Assembly (NCBI RefSeq): GCF_963676935.1
Contig: NZ_OY781470.1
Coordinates: 2,762,680 to 2,826,679 of the forward strand
Direction of reading: 5' to 3'
Source of the DNA: Halarcobacter sp.
Lineage (GTDB): Bacteria; Campylobacterota; Campylobacteria; Campylobacterales; Arcobacteraceae
DNA length: 64,000 nt
A model generated the notes under the pieces. The model saw only the letters and a list, made by a program, of their open reading frames with translations, did no database searches and was not told where the DNA came from. Below are positions 1-8,100 of the stretch, one piece after another. Position numbers and translations under genes: made by a program. Positions within the stretch are counted from its first letter, which is position 1; every line of letters starts with the position of its first letter.

Positions 1-201
1 GTTATCTATTTCTCTTGGAATTGCAAGCTCTCTTGTAAATAGATCATTTAATGATTTATAGAATTTTGGATTTCTAAATTCACTCATATTTAAACCCAAA
101 AATTTTACATATGCTCCATTTATAAATTTTTGAATAAATAATGGAAACTCAAATTTTGCAAACTTGCCAAAATATTGAGAAATTATATTTGTTATATGCA
201 T
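1..201 (-). CDS. psd: Phosphatidylserine decarboxylase, N-terminal part (runs off the window)
   Basis: The reverse strand from an ATG at 201 is open to the window edge, giving 67 residues. They resemble the N-terminus of proteobacterial Psd: a start like MHITNIISQYFGKFA, then MSEF and the family's YKSLNDLFTREL block. Psd is a membrane-associated, self-cleaving pyruvoyl enzyme that turns phosphatidylserine into phosphatidylethanolamine. The C-terminal LGST-type self-cleavage site lies outside the window, so activity cannot be judged. An AAGGG Shine-Dalgarno lies 5 bases before the ATG. The call rests on recognising the N-terminal block only. Confidence 0.75.
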   Translation of the reverse strand, partial: MHITNIISQYFGKFAKFEFPLFIQKFINGAYVKFLGLNMSEFRNPKFYKSLNDLFTRELAIPREIDN

Positions 202-347
202 AAACACCCTTATTAAATTTTATAATCTTTGCAAATTTTATCTAATCCCAAATTAAAATAGCTATTTAACAAAAAAATCTAAGTATTTTTAAACGCTATT
301 TAGATAATCTTCCAAAATATATTTATAATTATTTAAAGGAAATAAAA

Positions 348-587
348 ATGCACAAAATCATTGTAGAAAATCAATGTGGTTGCTTCAAAAGAAGTGACTT
401 AGAAAACAATTTAGAACTAACTTCTAAAGATGAAGCTTTAAGTAAAGCAATACAAATGAAAAATCATATGAATGCACAATTTTGTGGAAAACATGAGTTT
501 CAATTAATTGAAGATTCAGAAAATTTTGTTATCTCTTTTAGAGCGCCTCAAGAATCATCATGTTGTGGTACAGGATGCTGTAGCTAG
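348..587 (+). CDS. Small cysteine-rich protein of unknown function
   Basis: This 79-residue ORF has a good ribosome site (AAAGGA, 8 bases before ATG) and a TATAAT-like box at 324-329. The protein is hydrophilic with no signal peptide or membrane segment. It has an early CGCF motif (residues 10-13), one mid-chain Cys, and ends in CCGTGCCS. Paired cysteines at the tail suggest metal or Fe-S binding or redox chemistry, but I recognise no named family. It stands alone and converges on the next gene, sharing a bidirectional terminator. Confidence 0.7.
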   Translation: MHKIIVENQCGCFKRSDLENNLELTSKDEALSKAIQMKNHMNAQFCGKHEFQLIEDSENFVISFRAPQESSCCGTGCCS

Positions 588-611
588 GGATATGGTTAAA
601 ACCATATTCCT
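586..611. terminator. Bidirectional hairpin terminator between convergent genes
   Basis: Complementary 12-base arms at 586-597 and 600-611 (one G-U wobble) form a hairpin with an effective loop of about six bases. The stop codons of both flanking convergent genes lie inside the hairpin, so it probably ends transcription from both sides. Confidence 0.6.
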
Positions 612-1338
612 ATTTCAATTCTTTTTTTCTTTGTAAATATTTATCTATAGCTTTTTTTATCAATTCATAATTTTGACCATCACCTTGTATTCTTTGAAAA
701 CATTTTTCATAATCAGCAATAGGATCAACTTTTTCTATCTCAAACATAATATCTAAAAAAGCATGGAAAGGCACATGATCACCACTTCTTGTAAAATGTA
801 TCGCTCTTTGTAAAGATACAAATGGATTTTGATTTATTCTTGTAATATCGTTATATCTTTTTTCCATATAATCAATAAACTCTTTTCTAACTTCCCACTG
901 AATAACTTCAACTTTATTAGTTTTAGTATTTAGCTTACACTTAAATCCAATTTTTGTTGAATAAAAATCAAAAATATCTATTACAAATTTTAAATCTTTA
1001 TTTAAAAATCTTTCTCTATAAACACATTGAAAGATGTCATCCTCAAAAATAAAAGTATGCGAATTGTTTTTATATAAAAAATACTCCTCATCAATTGAAC
1101 TTACCATCTCTTTTAAATCAGAATCAGTTAAAAAAAACATATCAATATCTCTAAAAGTGTCTCTTTTTAAACACGAACCCGCTAAATAAAACTCAACAAA
1201 ATCTTCATCCATAGGATTAGAGATAACATTTCTAAAAAAATTTTCTATTCTATCAATTACATTTTTTAATCTTTTATCTAGTTTATAAGTCAATTCGTCA
1301 TTGATAAAATCATACTCTTTCCAAAATTTGTAATTCAA
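610..1338 (-). CDS. Nucleotidyltransferase-fold (pol beta superfamily) protein
   Basis: This 242-residue soluble protein carries the pol-beta-type nucleotidyltransferase signature: a GS pair followed nine residues later by DID (AGSCLKRDTFRDIDMFF, about residues 53-69). A third acidic residue could be in the FVIDIFDF strand around 118-125. Family members transfer NMP groups to proteins, RNA or small molecules. No substrate can be assigned and no antitoxin-like partner is adjacent. The start is TTG with AGAGG just upstream. It is a lone gene, convergent with the small cysteine-rich protein. Confidence 0.7.
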   Translation of the reverse strand: MNYKFWKEYDFINDELTYKLDKRLKNVIDRIENFFRNVISNPMDEDFVEFYLAGSCLKRDTFRDIDMFFLTDSDLKEMVSSIDEEYFLYKNNSHTFIFEDDIFQCVYRERFLNKDLKFVIDIFDFYSTKIGFKCKLNTKTNKVEVIQWEVRKEFIDYMEKRYNDITRINQNPFVSLQRAIHFTRSGDHVPFHAFLDIMFEIEKVDPIADYEKCFQRIQGDGQNYELIKKAIDKYLQRKKELK

Positions 1339-1382
1339 AATAACCTCTTTAAATCAATATATATTATTTTATAATATTTATG

Positions 1383-2480
1383 CTAATTATTAGGTACTAA
1401 AATTGTAAGTTTCCCACTCTCTTTCATTCCACCTGCAAAAAGTGCTGCATTTTTTCCAAATCCATAAAAAAAATCTGCCCTGATTTCTCCTGTAATTGCA
1501 CCACCAACATCTGCTGCAACCATAAGCCTATCAATTTTTTCTTGAGTAACTGAATTTTTAGTATTTATAAATACTGGCATCCCTAAGGGGATATATCTTC
1601 TATCAACAGCTAAATTTCTTCCTCCAACTAAAGGTGTACCTAATGCTCCTGTTGCCCCTGATTTTCTTTCAGAAAAGAAGATATAACTTCTATTTTTAAA
1701 AAGTACTTCATCAAGTCGTTGTGGGTTATCTTCAAAATATGCTTTAATACCTTGCATAGAAGCCCCATAATCTTTTAAAACACCCTCTTTTAATAAAAGT
1801 CCTCCTATACCACTATATTTATGACCATTTTGATTTGCATAACCTATATTTATTATTTCCCCTGTATCAAGTTCAACTTTTCCAGAACCTTGCACTTGTA
1901 AAAAGAATAATTCGATTCTATCATCAACATAACAAATTGCTTCTAAATCATCTCTTTTTACTAATTCTTCTCTATCATCATAAGAAACAATTTTACCATC
2001 AACAAGTTTTCCCCTTAATCTATATTTTTTTAATTCAGGATAAGAATCACTTAAATCAATAATAATCATATCATCGGGAGTTTTATAAATAGGATATTTG
2101 TAAACTTCATTTTGAGTTCTACTTCCTTTTAATAATGGCTCATAATAACCTGTAATTACACCCTTATCATGACCTTTGTTATCATATAATTGATATGCTG
2201 TAAAGTTTTCAGTAAAAAATTCAGAAGCATTTGTATATTCTTCTGCTTTTGTACATATATTTTTAAATAAATCAAACCTTTTTGCTCTAACACAATCTTT
2301 TTTAAATACATCAAAAGCCAAAGGAAGATTATCTTCATAAAAACCTTGGATATCTTTAAAATCTATTTGTTTAACATTTGCTTTTGAAATAGGAAGTTTT
2401 TCGAACTTTATAGGCTCTTTTTGGGTACACCCAGTAAGAATAAGTATAAATATAATTGTAATAGTTGATAAATAATTCAT
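1383..2480 (-). CDS. mltA: Membrane-bound lytic murein transglycosylase A
   Basis: This 365-residue lipoprotein has an N-terminal signal with lipobox LTGC (Cys at about residue 18). MltA landmarks follow: GYYEPLLKGS, VQGSGKVELDTGE, GIGGLLLKEG, then a C-terminal 3D domain with GATGALGTPLVGGRNLAVD, RRYIPLGMPVF and ADVGGAITG, which carries the conserved catalytic-region Asp. MltA cleaves the MurNAc-GlcNAc bond of peptidoglycan to give 1,6-anhydro ends, acting from the periplasmic face. It has its own ATG start. Confidence 0.93.
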   Translation of the reverse strand: MNYLSTITIIFILILTGCTQKEPIKFEKLPISKANVKQIDFKDIQGFYEDNLPLAFDVFKKDCVRAKRFDLFKNICTKAEEYTNASEFFTENFTAYQLYDNKGHDKGVITGYYEPLLKGSRTQNEVYKYPIYKTPDDMIIIDLSDSYPELKKYRLRGKLVDGKIVSYDDREELVKRDDLEAICYVDDRIELFFLQVQGSGKVELDTGEIINIGYANQNGHKYSGIGGLLLKEGVLKDYGASMQGIKAYFEDNPQRLDEVLFKNRSYIFFSERKSGATGALGTPLVGGRNLAVDRRYIPLGMPVFINTKNSVTQEKIDRLMVAADVGGAITGEIRADFFYGFGKNAALFAGGMKESGKLTILVPNN

Positions 2481-2531
2481 TTAATCCCTTTATAATTTAA
2501 GGAATTTTAACATTTAAAAGTTAATAAAAAA

Positions 2532-2834
2532 TTACATACCACAATTAGAAAATGAAGATTGAGAATATACCTCTTTTAAACCACACACTTTACATCTATA
2601 TTCAATATCATTTACTCCAGAACAACCATGATTTTTCAATACTCTTGTAGAGATAACATCTTGTTTAAAAGTTCTTTGAGTATTTTCATCATAGAAAACT
2701 CTTGGCTTTGCTCCACAAGATGGACATTCGCCAGAATTTAATTTATCAACTCTTTTGTGCTTGTTTTTATAATAAAGAAGTATTGAAAATACTACTATTA
2801 AAAAAAGTAGTAATAAGAAGATTATTGTTTGCAT
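2532..2834 (-). CDS. Membrane-anchored zinc-ribbon protein, unknown function
   Basis: This 100-residue protein starts with one hydrophobic helix (residues 3-21) followed by basic residues, which fits an N-terminal membrane anchor. The rest has two CxxC pairs, CPSCGAK (about 38-44) and CKVCGLKE (about 81-88), which likely bind one zinc, plus lone Cys residues near HGC and at the tail. It lies 12 bases downstream of dnaK and may be co-transcribed with the heat-shock operon. I know of no assigned function. Confidence 0.65.
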   Translation of the reverse strand: MQTIIFLLLLFLIVVFSILLYYKNKHKRVDKLNSGECPSCGAKPRVFYDENTQRTFKQDVISTRVLKNHGCSGVNDIEYRCKVCGLKEVYSQSSFSNCGM

Positions 2835-2846
2835 GAAGTAGAGTTA

Positions 2847-4739
2847 TTACTCTACTTCTGCATCGATAACATCGTCATCGTCTTTTTTAGCTTTTTGATT
2901 TGGTTGACCTTGTGCCGCGCCTCCAGCTTGTTGCTCTTTTGCATACATAGCTTCAGCTAATTTATGAGATTTTTCAGTTAATGCTTTAACTTTCTCTTCA
3001 ATTTGCTCTTTTGTTGCATTTTCATCTTTTAGAACTTCTTCTAACTGGGCTGCTGCATCAATAATTGCTTTTTTCTCATCTTCAGAAACTGCATTTTCAT
3101 TTTCTTCTAATGTTTTTTTAGTTGAGTGTAATAAAGCATCTGCTTGATTTCTTACATCAATTAATTCTTTTTTCTTAGCATCAGCTTCTTTATTTGATTC
3201 TGCTTCTTGAACCATTTTTTCAATCTCTTCATCACTTAATCCAGATGAACCAGAGATAGTAATTTTGTTCTCTTTTCCTGTACCTTTATCTTTAGCAGAT
3301 ACATTTAGAACACCATTTGCATCAATATCAAATGTTACTTCAATTTGAGGAACACCTCTTGGAGCAGCTGGGATATCAGAAAGTTCAAACATACCTAAAG
3401 ATTTGTTGTCTTTAGCAAATTCTCTTTCCCCTTGTACAACATGAATTGATACTGCTGGTTGGTTATCTTCAGCAGTCGAGAATGTTTGTGATTTTTTAAC
3501 TGGAATAGTTGTACCTTTTTCAATAAGTTTAGTAGCAACTCCACCTAAAGTCTCAATTCCTAATGATAATGGTGTAACATCAAGTAATAATACATCTTTA
3601 ACATCACCTCTTAATACACCTGCTTGAACTGCTGCACCTGCTGCAACAACTTCATCAGGATTAACACCTTTATTTAAATCTTTTCCAAAGAACTCTTTTA
3701 CAACTGCATTTGCTTTTGGAAGTCTAGTTGAACCACCAACCATAATTACTTCTTGAATCTCACCTTTATCTAATCCTGCATCTTTTAATGCAGTTTTAAT
3801 ATGTTGAAGAGTTTCATTAATTAAATTCTCAGTCATAGACTCAAATTTAGCTCTTGTTAATGATTTAACTAAGTGAACTGGACCAGCATTACCCATTGAG
3901 ATAAATGGTAAGTTGATTTCAGTTGATTCAGCAGAAGAAAGCTCTTTTTTAGCATTTTCAGCTGCATCTTTTAATCTTTGTAATGCCATTTTGTCATTTT
4001 TAATATCAAATCCATTTTCAGATTCAAACTCTTTTGCTAACCAATCAATAATTGCGTTATCAAAGTCATCTCCACCTAAGAATGCATTACCATCTGTTGA
4101 AAGTACTTCAAATGTTCCATCACCAATCTCTAAAACAGTAACGTCAAATGTACCACCACCTAAATCGTATACAAGAACTTTTTCTTCACCTTTTTTATCT
4201 AAACCATATGCTAATGAAGCTGCTGTTGGCTCATTGATAATTCTTAATACATTTAATCCTGCAATTGTTCCCGCTTCTTGAGTTGCTTTTCTTTGAGCAT
4301 CATTGAAGTATGCTGGAACAGTAATAACTGCATCAGTTACAGGAGAACCTAAATACTCTTCTGCATCTGCTTTTAATTTTCCTAAAATTTTAGCTGAAAT
4401 CTCTTGTGGAGTATAAACTTTATCTCCAATTTCAACTGCTGCTGCGCCATTTCTATTTACAATTTTGTATCCAACTTTTGCTTGTGCTTCTTTAGCATTC
4501 TCTTCATCCATCATTAAACCCATAATTCTTTTTACAGAATAGATAGTTTTTTCAGGGTTTGTAATAGCTTGTCTTTTTGCTGGATCACCAACTAGAACTT
4601 CACCTTTGTCTGTAAATGCAACAATAGATGGAGTAGTGTTTTTACCCTCTTTATTAGGAATAACTTTCGCTTCACCACCTTCATAAACTGCCATACAAGA
4701 GTTTGTTGTACCTAAATCTATACCAATAACTTTACTCAT
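2847..4739 (-). CDS. dnaK: Chaperone DnaK (Hsp70)
   Basis: This is a full-length 630-residue Hsp70. It has the N-terminal ATPase domain ([18 protein letters not shown] at 5-22, phosphate-2 motif [18 protein letters not shown], adenosine motif [12 protein letters not shown]), the linker [16 protein letters not shown], the substrate-binding beta domain and a helical lid ending in [11 protein letters not shown]. It folds proteins with DnaJ and its exchange factor GrpE. It is the last gene of hrcA-grpE-dnaK, 76 bases after grpE. The short gap may let it be tuned separately. Confidence 0.98.
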   Translation of the reverse strand: MSKVIGIDLGTTNSCMAVYEGGEAKVIPNKEGKNTTPSIVAFTDKGEVLVGDPAKRQAITNPEKTIYSVKRIMGLMMDEENAKEAQAKVGYKIVNRNGAAAVEIGDKVYTPQEISAKILGKLKADAEEYLGSPVTDAVITVPAYFNDAQRKATQEAGTIAGLNVLRIINEPTAASLAYGLDKKGEEKVLVYDLGGGTFDVTVLEIGDGTFEVLSTDGNAFLGGDDFDNAIIDWLAKEFESENGFDIKNDKMALQRLKDAAENAKKELSSAESTEINLPFISMGNAGPVHLVKSLTRAKFESMTENLINETLQHIKTALKDAGLDKGEIQEVIMVGGSTRLPKANAVVKEFFGKDLNKGVNPDEVVAAGAAVQAGVLRGDVKDVLLLDVTPLSLGIETLGGVATKLIEKGTTIPVKKSQTFSTAEDNQPAVSIHVVQGEREFAKDNKSLGMFELSDIPAAPRGVPQIEVTFDIDANGVLNVSAKDKGTGKENKITISGSSGLSDEEIEKMVQEAESNKEADAKKKELIDVRNQADALLHSTKKTLEENENAVSEDEKKAIIDAAAQLEEVLKDENATKEQIEEKVKALTEKSHKLAEAMYAKEQQAGGAAQGQPNQKAKKDDDDVIDAEVE

Positions 4740-4815
4740 TTTATTATCCTTCTTTGTCTTTATTATTAATTTTTAGTTTTATTCAATAGTTTATAGACAT
4801 TACGGTCATTTTCAA

Positions 4816-5388
4816 TTAGTTAGCAATACTAACCATTGATGCTCTTAAAAGTCTGTCTTTAAACTTATAACCTTTTTGCATCACTTGTACAATTTGACCA
4901 CTTTCATGTTCAGGGCTATCTACTTGCATAACTGCATCATGGAAATTTGGATCAAACTCACCATCTGTTTCAATAATTGAAATATCGTGCTTTTCAAATG
5001 CAGCATAAAAATTTTTAATTGTTAATTCAACACCCTCTTTTAGTTTTGCCAATAACTCTTCAGCTGGTAAATCAGCAGCTTCTTCAGCTGCTAAAGCCAT
5101 TTCAAGAGTATCAATTGGAGCTAATAAGTCTTTTGCAAACTTTTCAGATGCATAATCTATTGCTTGATATTTTTCTTTTTCTAATCTTTTTTTAATATTT
5201 TCAAAATCTGCATGAACTCTAAAATATTTATCTTCACTCTCTTTTAACTTTGCTTCAAGTTCAGCAATCTTATCTTCATCACTTAATTGTGCAGATTCAT
5301 TTGAATCAACAGTTTCGCTAACCTCATCTTGAGTTTGCTCTTCTTGTACTTGCTCTTCGTTATTTAATTCTTCTTGTTTTTCACTCAA
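4816..5388 (-). CDS. grpE: Nucleotide exchange factor GrpE
   Basis: This is a 190-residue GrpE with an acidic, Glu/Gln-rich N-terminal tail, a long coiled coil (about 40-100, with YFRVHADFENIKKRLEKEK) and the C-terminal beta domain ending MQKGYKFKDRLLRASMVSIAN-like. It releases ADP from DnaK. The start is TTG at 5388 rather than ATG, chosen because GGAG lies 8-11 bases upstream and no in-frame ATG precedes the conserved region. It starts 10 bases after the hrcA stop. Confidence 0.96.
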   Translation of the reverse strand: MSEKQEELNNEEQVQEEQTQDEVSETVDSNESAQLSDEDKIAELEAKLKESEDKYFRVHADFENIKKRLEKEKYQAIDYASEKFAKDLLAPIDTLEMALAAEEAADLPAEELLAKLKEGVELTIKNFYAAFEKHDISIIETDGEFDPNFHDAVMQVDSPEHESGQIVQVMQKGYKFKDRLLRASMVSIAN

Positions 5389-5398
5389 AGTAATTCTC

Positions 5399-6190
5399 CT
5401 AAATCATACTAATCTTATTGTAGAAGTATTCATAATCTCTTGACAACTCACCAACGACTAACATTTTTACTTCTTTTTGTCCAACTTTACAGTTATGACA
5501 TATTCCAATGTAACCTTCAGGTACTATATTGTCAAAATATAAACCTTCATCAATAGAGTCTAAAACTATCCCTTTTAAAAAAGAGTTAATGTTCTCTTCA
5601 TTAAGGTTATATTTAAGTGCTAAAGAGAAAAACTCTTTTGTATTATAAATATGGAAATTTTTATTTTGTAAATGTTGACTAACCTTTTCATATATTTCAA
5701 AAGCTCCAACTTGTTTAGAGATATTTACAATATGAACTAACTCTAAACCTAGCATATCACTTAAAAATCTATATAAAGCATCAGTGAACTTTACTGTAAT
5801 TGCAAATGACGAAAACTCTAAAATCATATATCTGTTTTCTACATTTAAAATATTTTTTAAAATGTCAGATTTTTGGTCTTGAATAAAAACAGATAATCCA
5901 ATATCTTTTGAAAGATATTCTATAGCTTTTTCATCAACAAAATTGAGTCTAAAATTAAGCTTATTACTCCAATACATTTTTAAAGCTTCTGTTGTAGGAG
6001 TTCTTCCTGAACTTACATGTTCTTGTGCTAAGAATCCCTCGTCACCCAACTTTTTAAAATACCCTCTAATAGTAGCAGGCGAATATGTAATATCATACAT
6101 ATTTTTAAGTTGTGTAGAACCAATAGGCTCTAAATGCTCGATATAAGCTTTAATAATTGAATGTAATAAAAACTCTTTTTTGTCAATCAT
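5399..6190 (-). CDS. hrcA: Heat-inducible transcription repressor HrcA
   Basis: This 263-residue protein has the HrcA N-terminal winged-helix DNA-binding domain (residues 1-70, with YSPATIRGYFKKLGDEGFL and SSGRTPT) and a reduced ligand/dimer domain. It is shorter than the roughly 340 residues of Bacillus HrcA; a short form is usual in this phylum as far as I recall. It represses the operon through the CIRCE element just upstream, so it is autoregulated. Loss of the central insert could change how GroEL modulates it. Confidence 0.93.
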   Translation of the reverse strand: MIDKKEFLLHSIIKAYIEHLEPIGSTQLKNMYDITYSPATIRGYFKKLGDEGFLAQEHVSSGRTPTTEALKMYWSNKLNFRLNFVDEKAIEYLSKDIGLSVFIQDQKSDILKNILNVENRYMILEFSSFAITVKFTDALYRFLSDMLGLELVHIVNISKQVGAFEIYEKVSQHLQNKNFHIYNTKEFFSLALKYNLNEENINSFLKGIVLDSIDEGLYFDNIVPEGYIGICHNCKVGQKEVKMLVVGELSRDYEYFYNKISMI

Positions 6191-6211
6191 TTTATATCCA
6201 CTTTCTATTTT

Positions 6212-6238
6212 TTAGCACTTAAAATCTTAAACTGCTAA
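6212..6238. promoter_or_regulatory. Degenerate CIRCE operator (HrcA binding site)
   Basis: TTAGCACTT, nine bases, then AACTGCTAA. The consensus is TTAGCACTC-N9-GAGTGCTAA; 15 of 18 arm positions match and the spacer is exact. It lies between the promoter -10 box and the hrcA start, where bound HrcA would block transcription. Confidence 0.8.
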
Positions 6239-6242
6239 AAAT

Positions 6243-6271
6243 ATTATACTATATGAGTGAGTAAATGTCAA
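6243..6271 (-). promoter_or_regulatory. Sigma70 promoter of the hrcA-grpE-dnaK operon
   Basis: On the minus strand TTGACA (6271-6266) and TATAAT (6248-6243) are both perfect and 17 bases apart. The CIRCE element begins five bases after the -10 box. A near-consensus promoter held down by a repressor is the expected layout for class I heat-shock genes. Confidence 0.85.
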
Positions 6272-6390
6272 GTTCTTTTTTGGCAAATGATTTATAAAAG
6301 TGCTAAATTTTAAATAATTACCATTTTTTATATACTTTTTTCCAATTATTTCAACTTTTTTCAATATAATAAAATAAAAAGAGTTGTTCA

Positions 6391-7332
6391 ATGAAGAAAT
6401 CTATTTTGTTACTTTTAATATTTAATATACTTGCTTTTAGTTCAGAATTCATAACAATAGGAACAGGTAGTGTTACAGGAACTTATTATCCAACTGGTGG
6501 AGCAATATGTAAACTTGTAAATAAATATAAAAAAGAAACAAAGATTAGATGTTCTGTTGAAGCAACTGATGCATCTGTATATAATATTAGAGCTATAGAT
6601 GAAGGTGAATTAGATTTTGGGATTGCACAATCTGATGCAGTTTATCAAGCTATAAATGGAATAAAAAAATTTAAAAATCACCCTATAAAAGAGTTAAGAT
6701 CTGTAATGTCAATCTACACAGAACTATTTACTCTTGTAACAAGAAAAGATGCTAATATAAAAACTATTGATGATATTGTTGGAAAAAGAATCAACTTAGG
6801 AAATGTAGGTTCAGGAAATGAAGCTACAGCAATGACTTTATTAAATGACTTAAAGATAAAACCTTCTGATTTCTCTTATGTAGGTAGATTAAAGGCTGGA
6901 GAGGCACCTGATGCTTTAAGAGATAATTTAATAGATGGGTATTTTTATATGGTTGGGCATCCAACAGCAAATATAAAGGATGCTTCTAATACTTCTGATA
7001 TCTTTTTAACTCCAATTAGTGGAGCTAAGATTGATAATTTTATAAAAAGAAATCCATATTATATAAAAGATGTAATTCCTGCAAATTTATATAAAGGGGT
7101 TAAAAAGCCTGTTCCTACGTTTGGAGCAAAAGCAGTATTAGTTACTAGTTCAGATGTAAGTTCAAAAGCAGTTTACACTTTAGTAAAAGCTATATTAGAA
7201 GATTTTGAAGAGTTTAAAAAACTTCATCCTGTTTATAAGTATATAACAAAAAAATCTTTATTAGAAGGATTAGGTGCACCTTTACATGAAGGTGCAGCTA
7301 AATATTTTAAAGAGAATAATTTTATAAAATAA
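6391..7332 (+). CDS. TAXI-family TRAP solute-binding protein
   Basis: This 313-residue protein has a Sec signal peptide (about 1-18, cleavage near FSS) and the TAXI pattern IGTGSVTGTYYPTGGAIC at the start of the mature chain. ATDASVYNIRAIDEGELDFGIAQSD and GSGNEATAM follow, typical of this periplasmic ligand-binding family. TAXI proteins normally deliver ligands to fused DctQM permeases, but none is present in the window. It converges on a response regulator/histidine kinase pair, so a role in ligand sensing is possible. That link is inferred from position only. Confidence 0.88.
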   Translation: MKKSILLLLIFNILAFSSEFITIGTGSVTGTYYPTGGAICKLVNKYKKETKIRCSVEATDASVYNIRAIDEGELDFGIAQSDAVYQAINGIKKFKNHPIKELRSVMSIYTELFTLVTRKDANIKTIDDIVGKRINLGNVGSGNEATAMTLLNDLKIKPSDFSYVGRLKAGEAPDALRDNLIDGYFYMVGHPTANIKDASNTSDIFLTPISGAKIDNFIKRNPYYIKDVIPANLYKGVKKPVPTFGAKAVLVTSSDVSSKAVYTLVKAILEDFEEFKKLHPVYKYITKKSLLEGLGAPLHEGAAKYFKENNFIK

Positions 7333-7360
7333 AATCTCTATTTTTTTAGAGGTTTTTCTA
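7332..7360. terminator. Hairpin terminator between the TAXI protein and the response regulator
   Basis: Arms at 7332-7340 and 7347-7355 pair over nine bases (one G-U) around a T-rich loop, followed on the plus strand by TTTTTC. It also covers the 3' end of the convergent response-regulator gene. Confidence 0.6.
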
Positions 7361-8054
7361 TAATATACCCATAACCTTTATGAGAGATTATAAAGTCATC
7401 ATCTTTTACTTTATCTTTTAATCTTTTCATAACTGTTCTAAATGCAGAATCATTTGTATTAATATCATTCCATACAAGCTCTTTAAATTTTGTAACTGGA
7501 ACTACATCACCTAAATTATCAATTAATACTTTTAAGATATCAAGCTCTTTTTTTGATAATTTAACAATTGTTTCTTCATTATAAAGTTTGTCATTTATAG
7601 TATTGTATGTATATCTTTTATTTAAAGTGATTAAATCAGTTTTTTCTAAACTTCCATTATCTGCTAAAACCTCTTCTTTTGCTTTTTTAAGCATCTCCAT
7701 CATATTATCAATATTTAAAGGTTTTACAAAATATCCTAAAACCCTTAAGTTTATAAGTTTTAGTAAGTCTTCTTCATTTTTATGGGCACTTACTATTATA
7801 AATCTTTGATTAGGAACTATCTCTCTAATATCATCAATCATAGAGATACCATCTTTATTTGGCATTTTTAAATCTGTAAGTACTAAATCAAATTTTTTCT
7901 TTTCTTCAAAATCATTTTTAAAAATTGAAGCACCCTCTTCTCCATCTTTTGCAACAACAACTTCATCAAAAATTGTATTAAGATAAAAAGAGAGAGTTTT
8001 TCTTGCAACATCCTCATCTTCTACTAATAAAACTCTTGTAGAATAGTTTTTCAT
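7338..8054 (-). CDS. OmpR/PhoB-family response regulator
   Basis: This 238-residue protein has a receiver domain (about 5-125) with acidic pocket VEDED (11-15), phosphoacceptor D61 in TDLKMP, conserved Ser in IVSAHK and Lys in YFVKPL. A C-terminal winged-helix DNA-binding domain follows (about 145-235, with KELDILKVLI and SHKGYGYII). It lies directly downstream of the large histidine kinase gene, separated by 46 bases, and is probably phosphorylated by it. Target genes cannot be read from the sequence. Confidence 0.9.
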   Translation of the reverse strand: MKNYSTRVLLVEDEDVARKTLSFYLNTIFDEVVVAKDGEEGASIFKNDFEEKKKFDLVLTDLKMPNKDGISMIDDIREIVPNQRFIIVSAHKNEEDLLKLINLRVLGYFVKPLNIDNMMEMLKKAKEEVLADNGSLEKTDLITLNKRYTYNTINDKLYNEETIVKLSKKELDILKVLIDNLGDVVPVTKFKELVWNDINTNDSAFRTVMKRLKDKVKDDDFIISHKGYGYIIEKPLKK

Positions 8055-8100
8055 CTCTGTTCCTATTTCATAATTTCTCTTATTATATCAAAAAATGATT

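Noticed and set aside
3913-4281. 122-residue ORF antisense to dnaK
   Set aside because: It lies wholly within the conserved dnaK coding region, is Ser/Pro-rich in the way of a reverse-frame shadow, and has no ribosome site.
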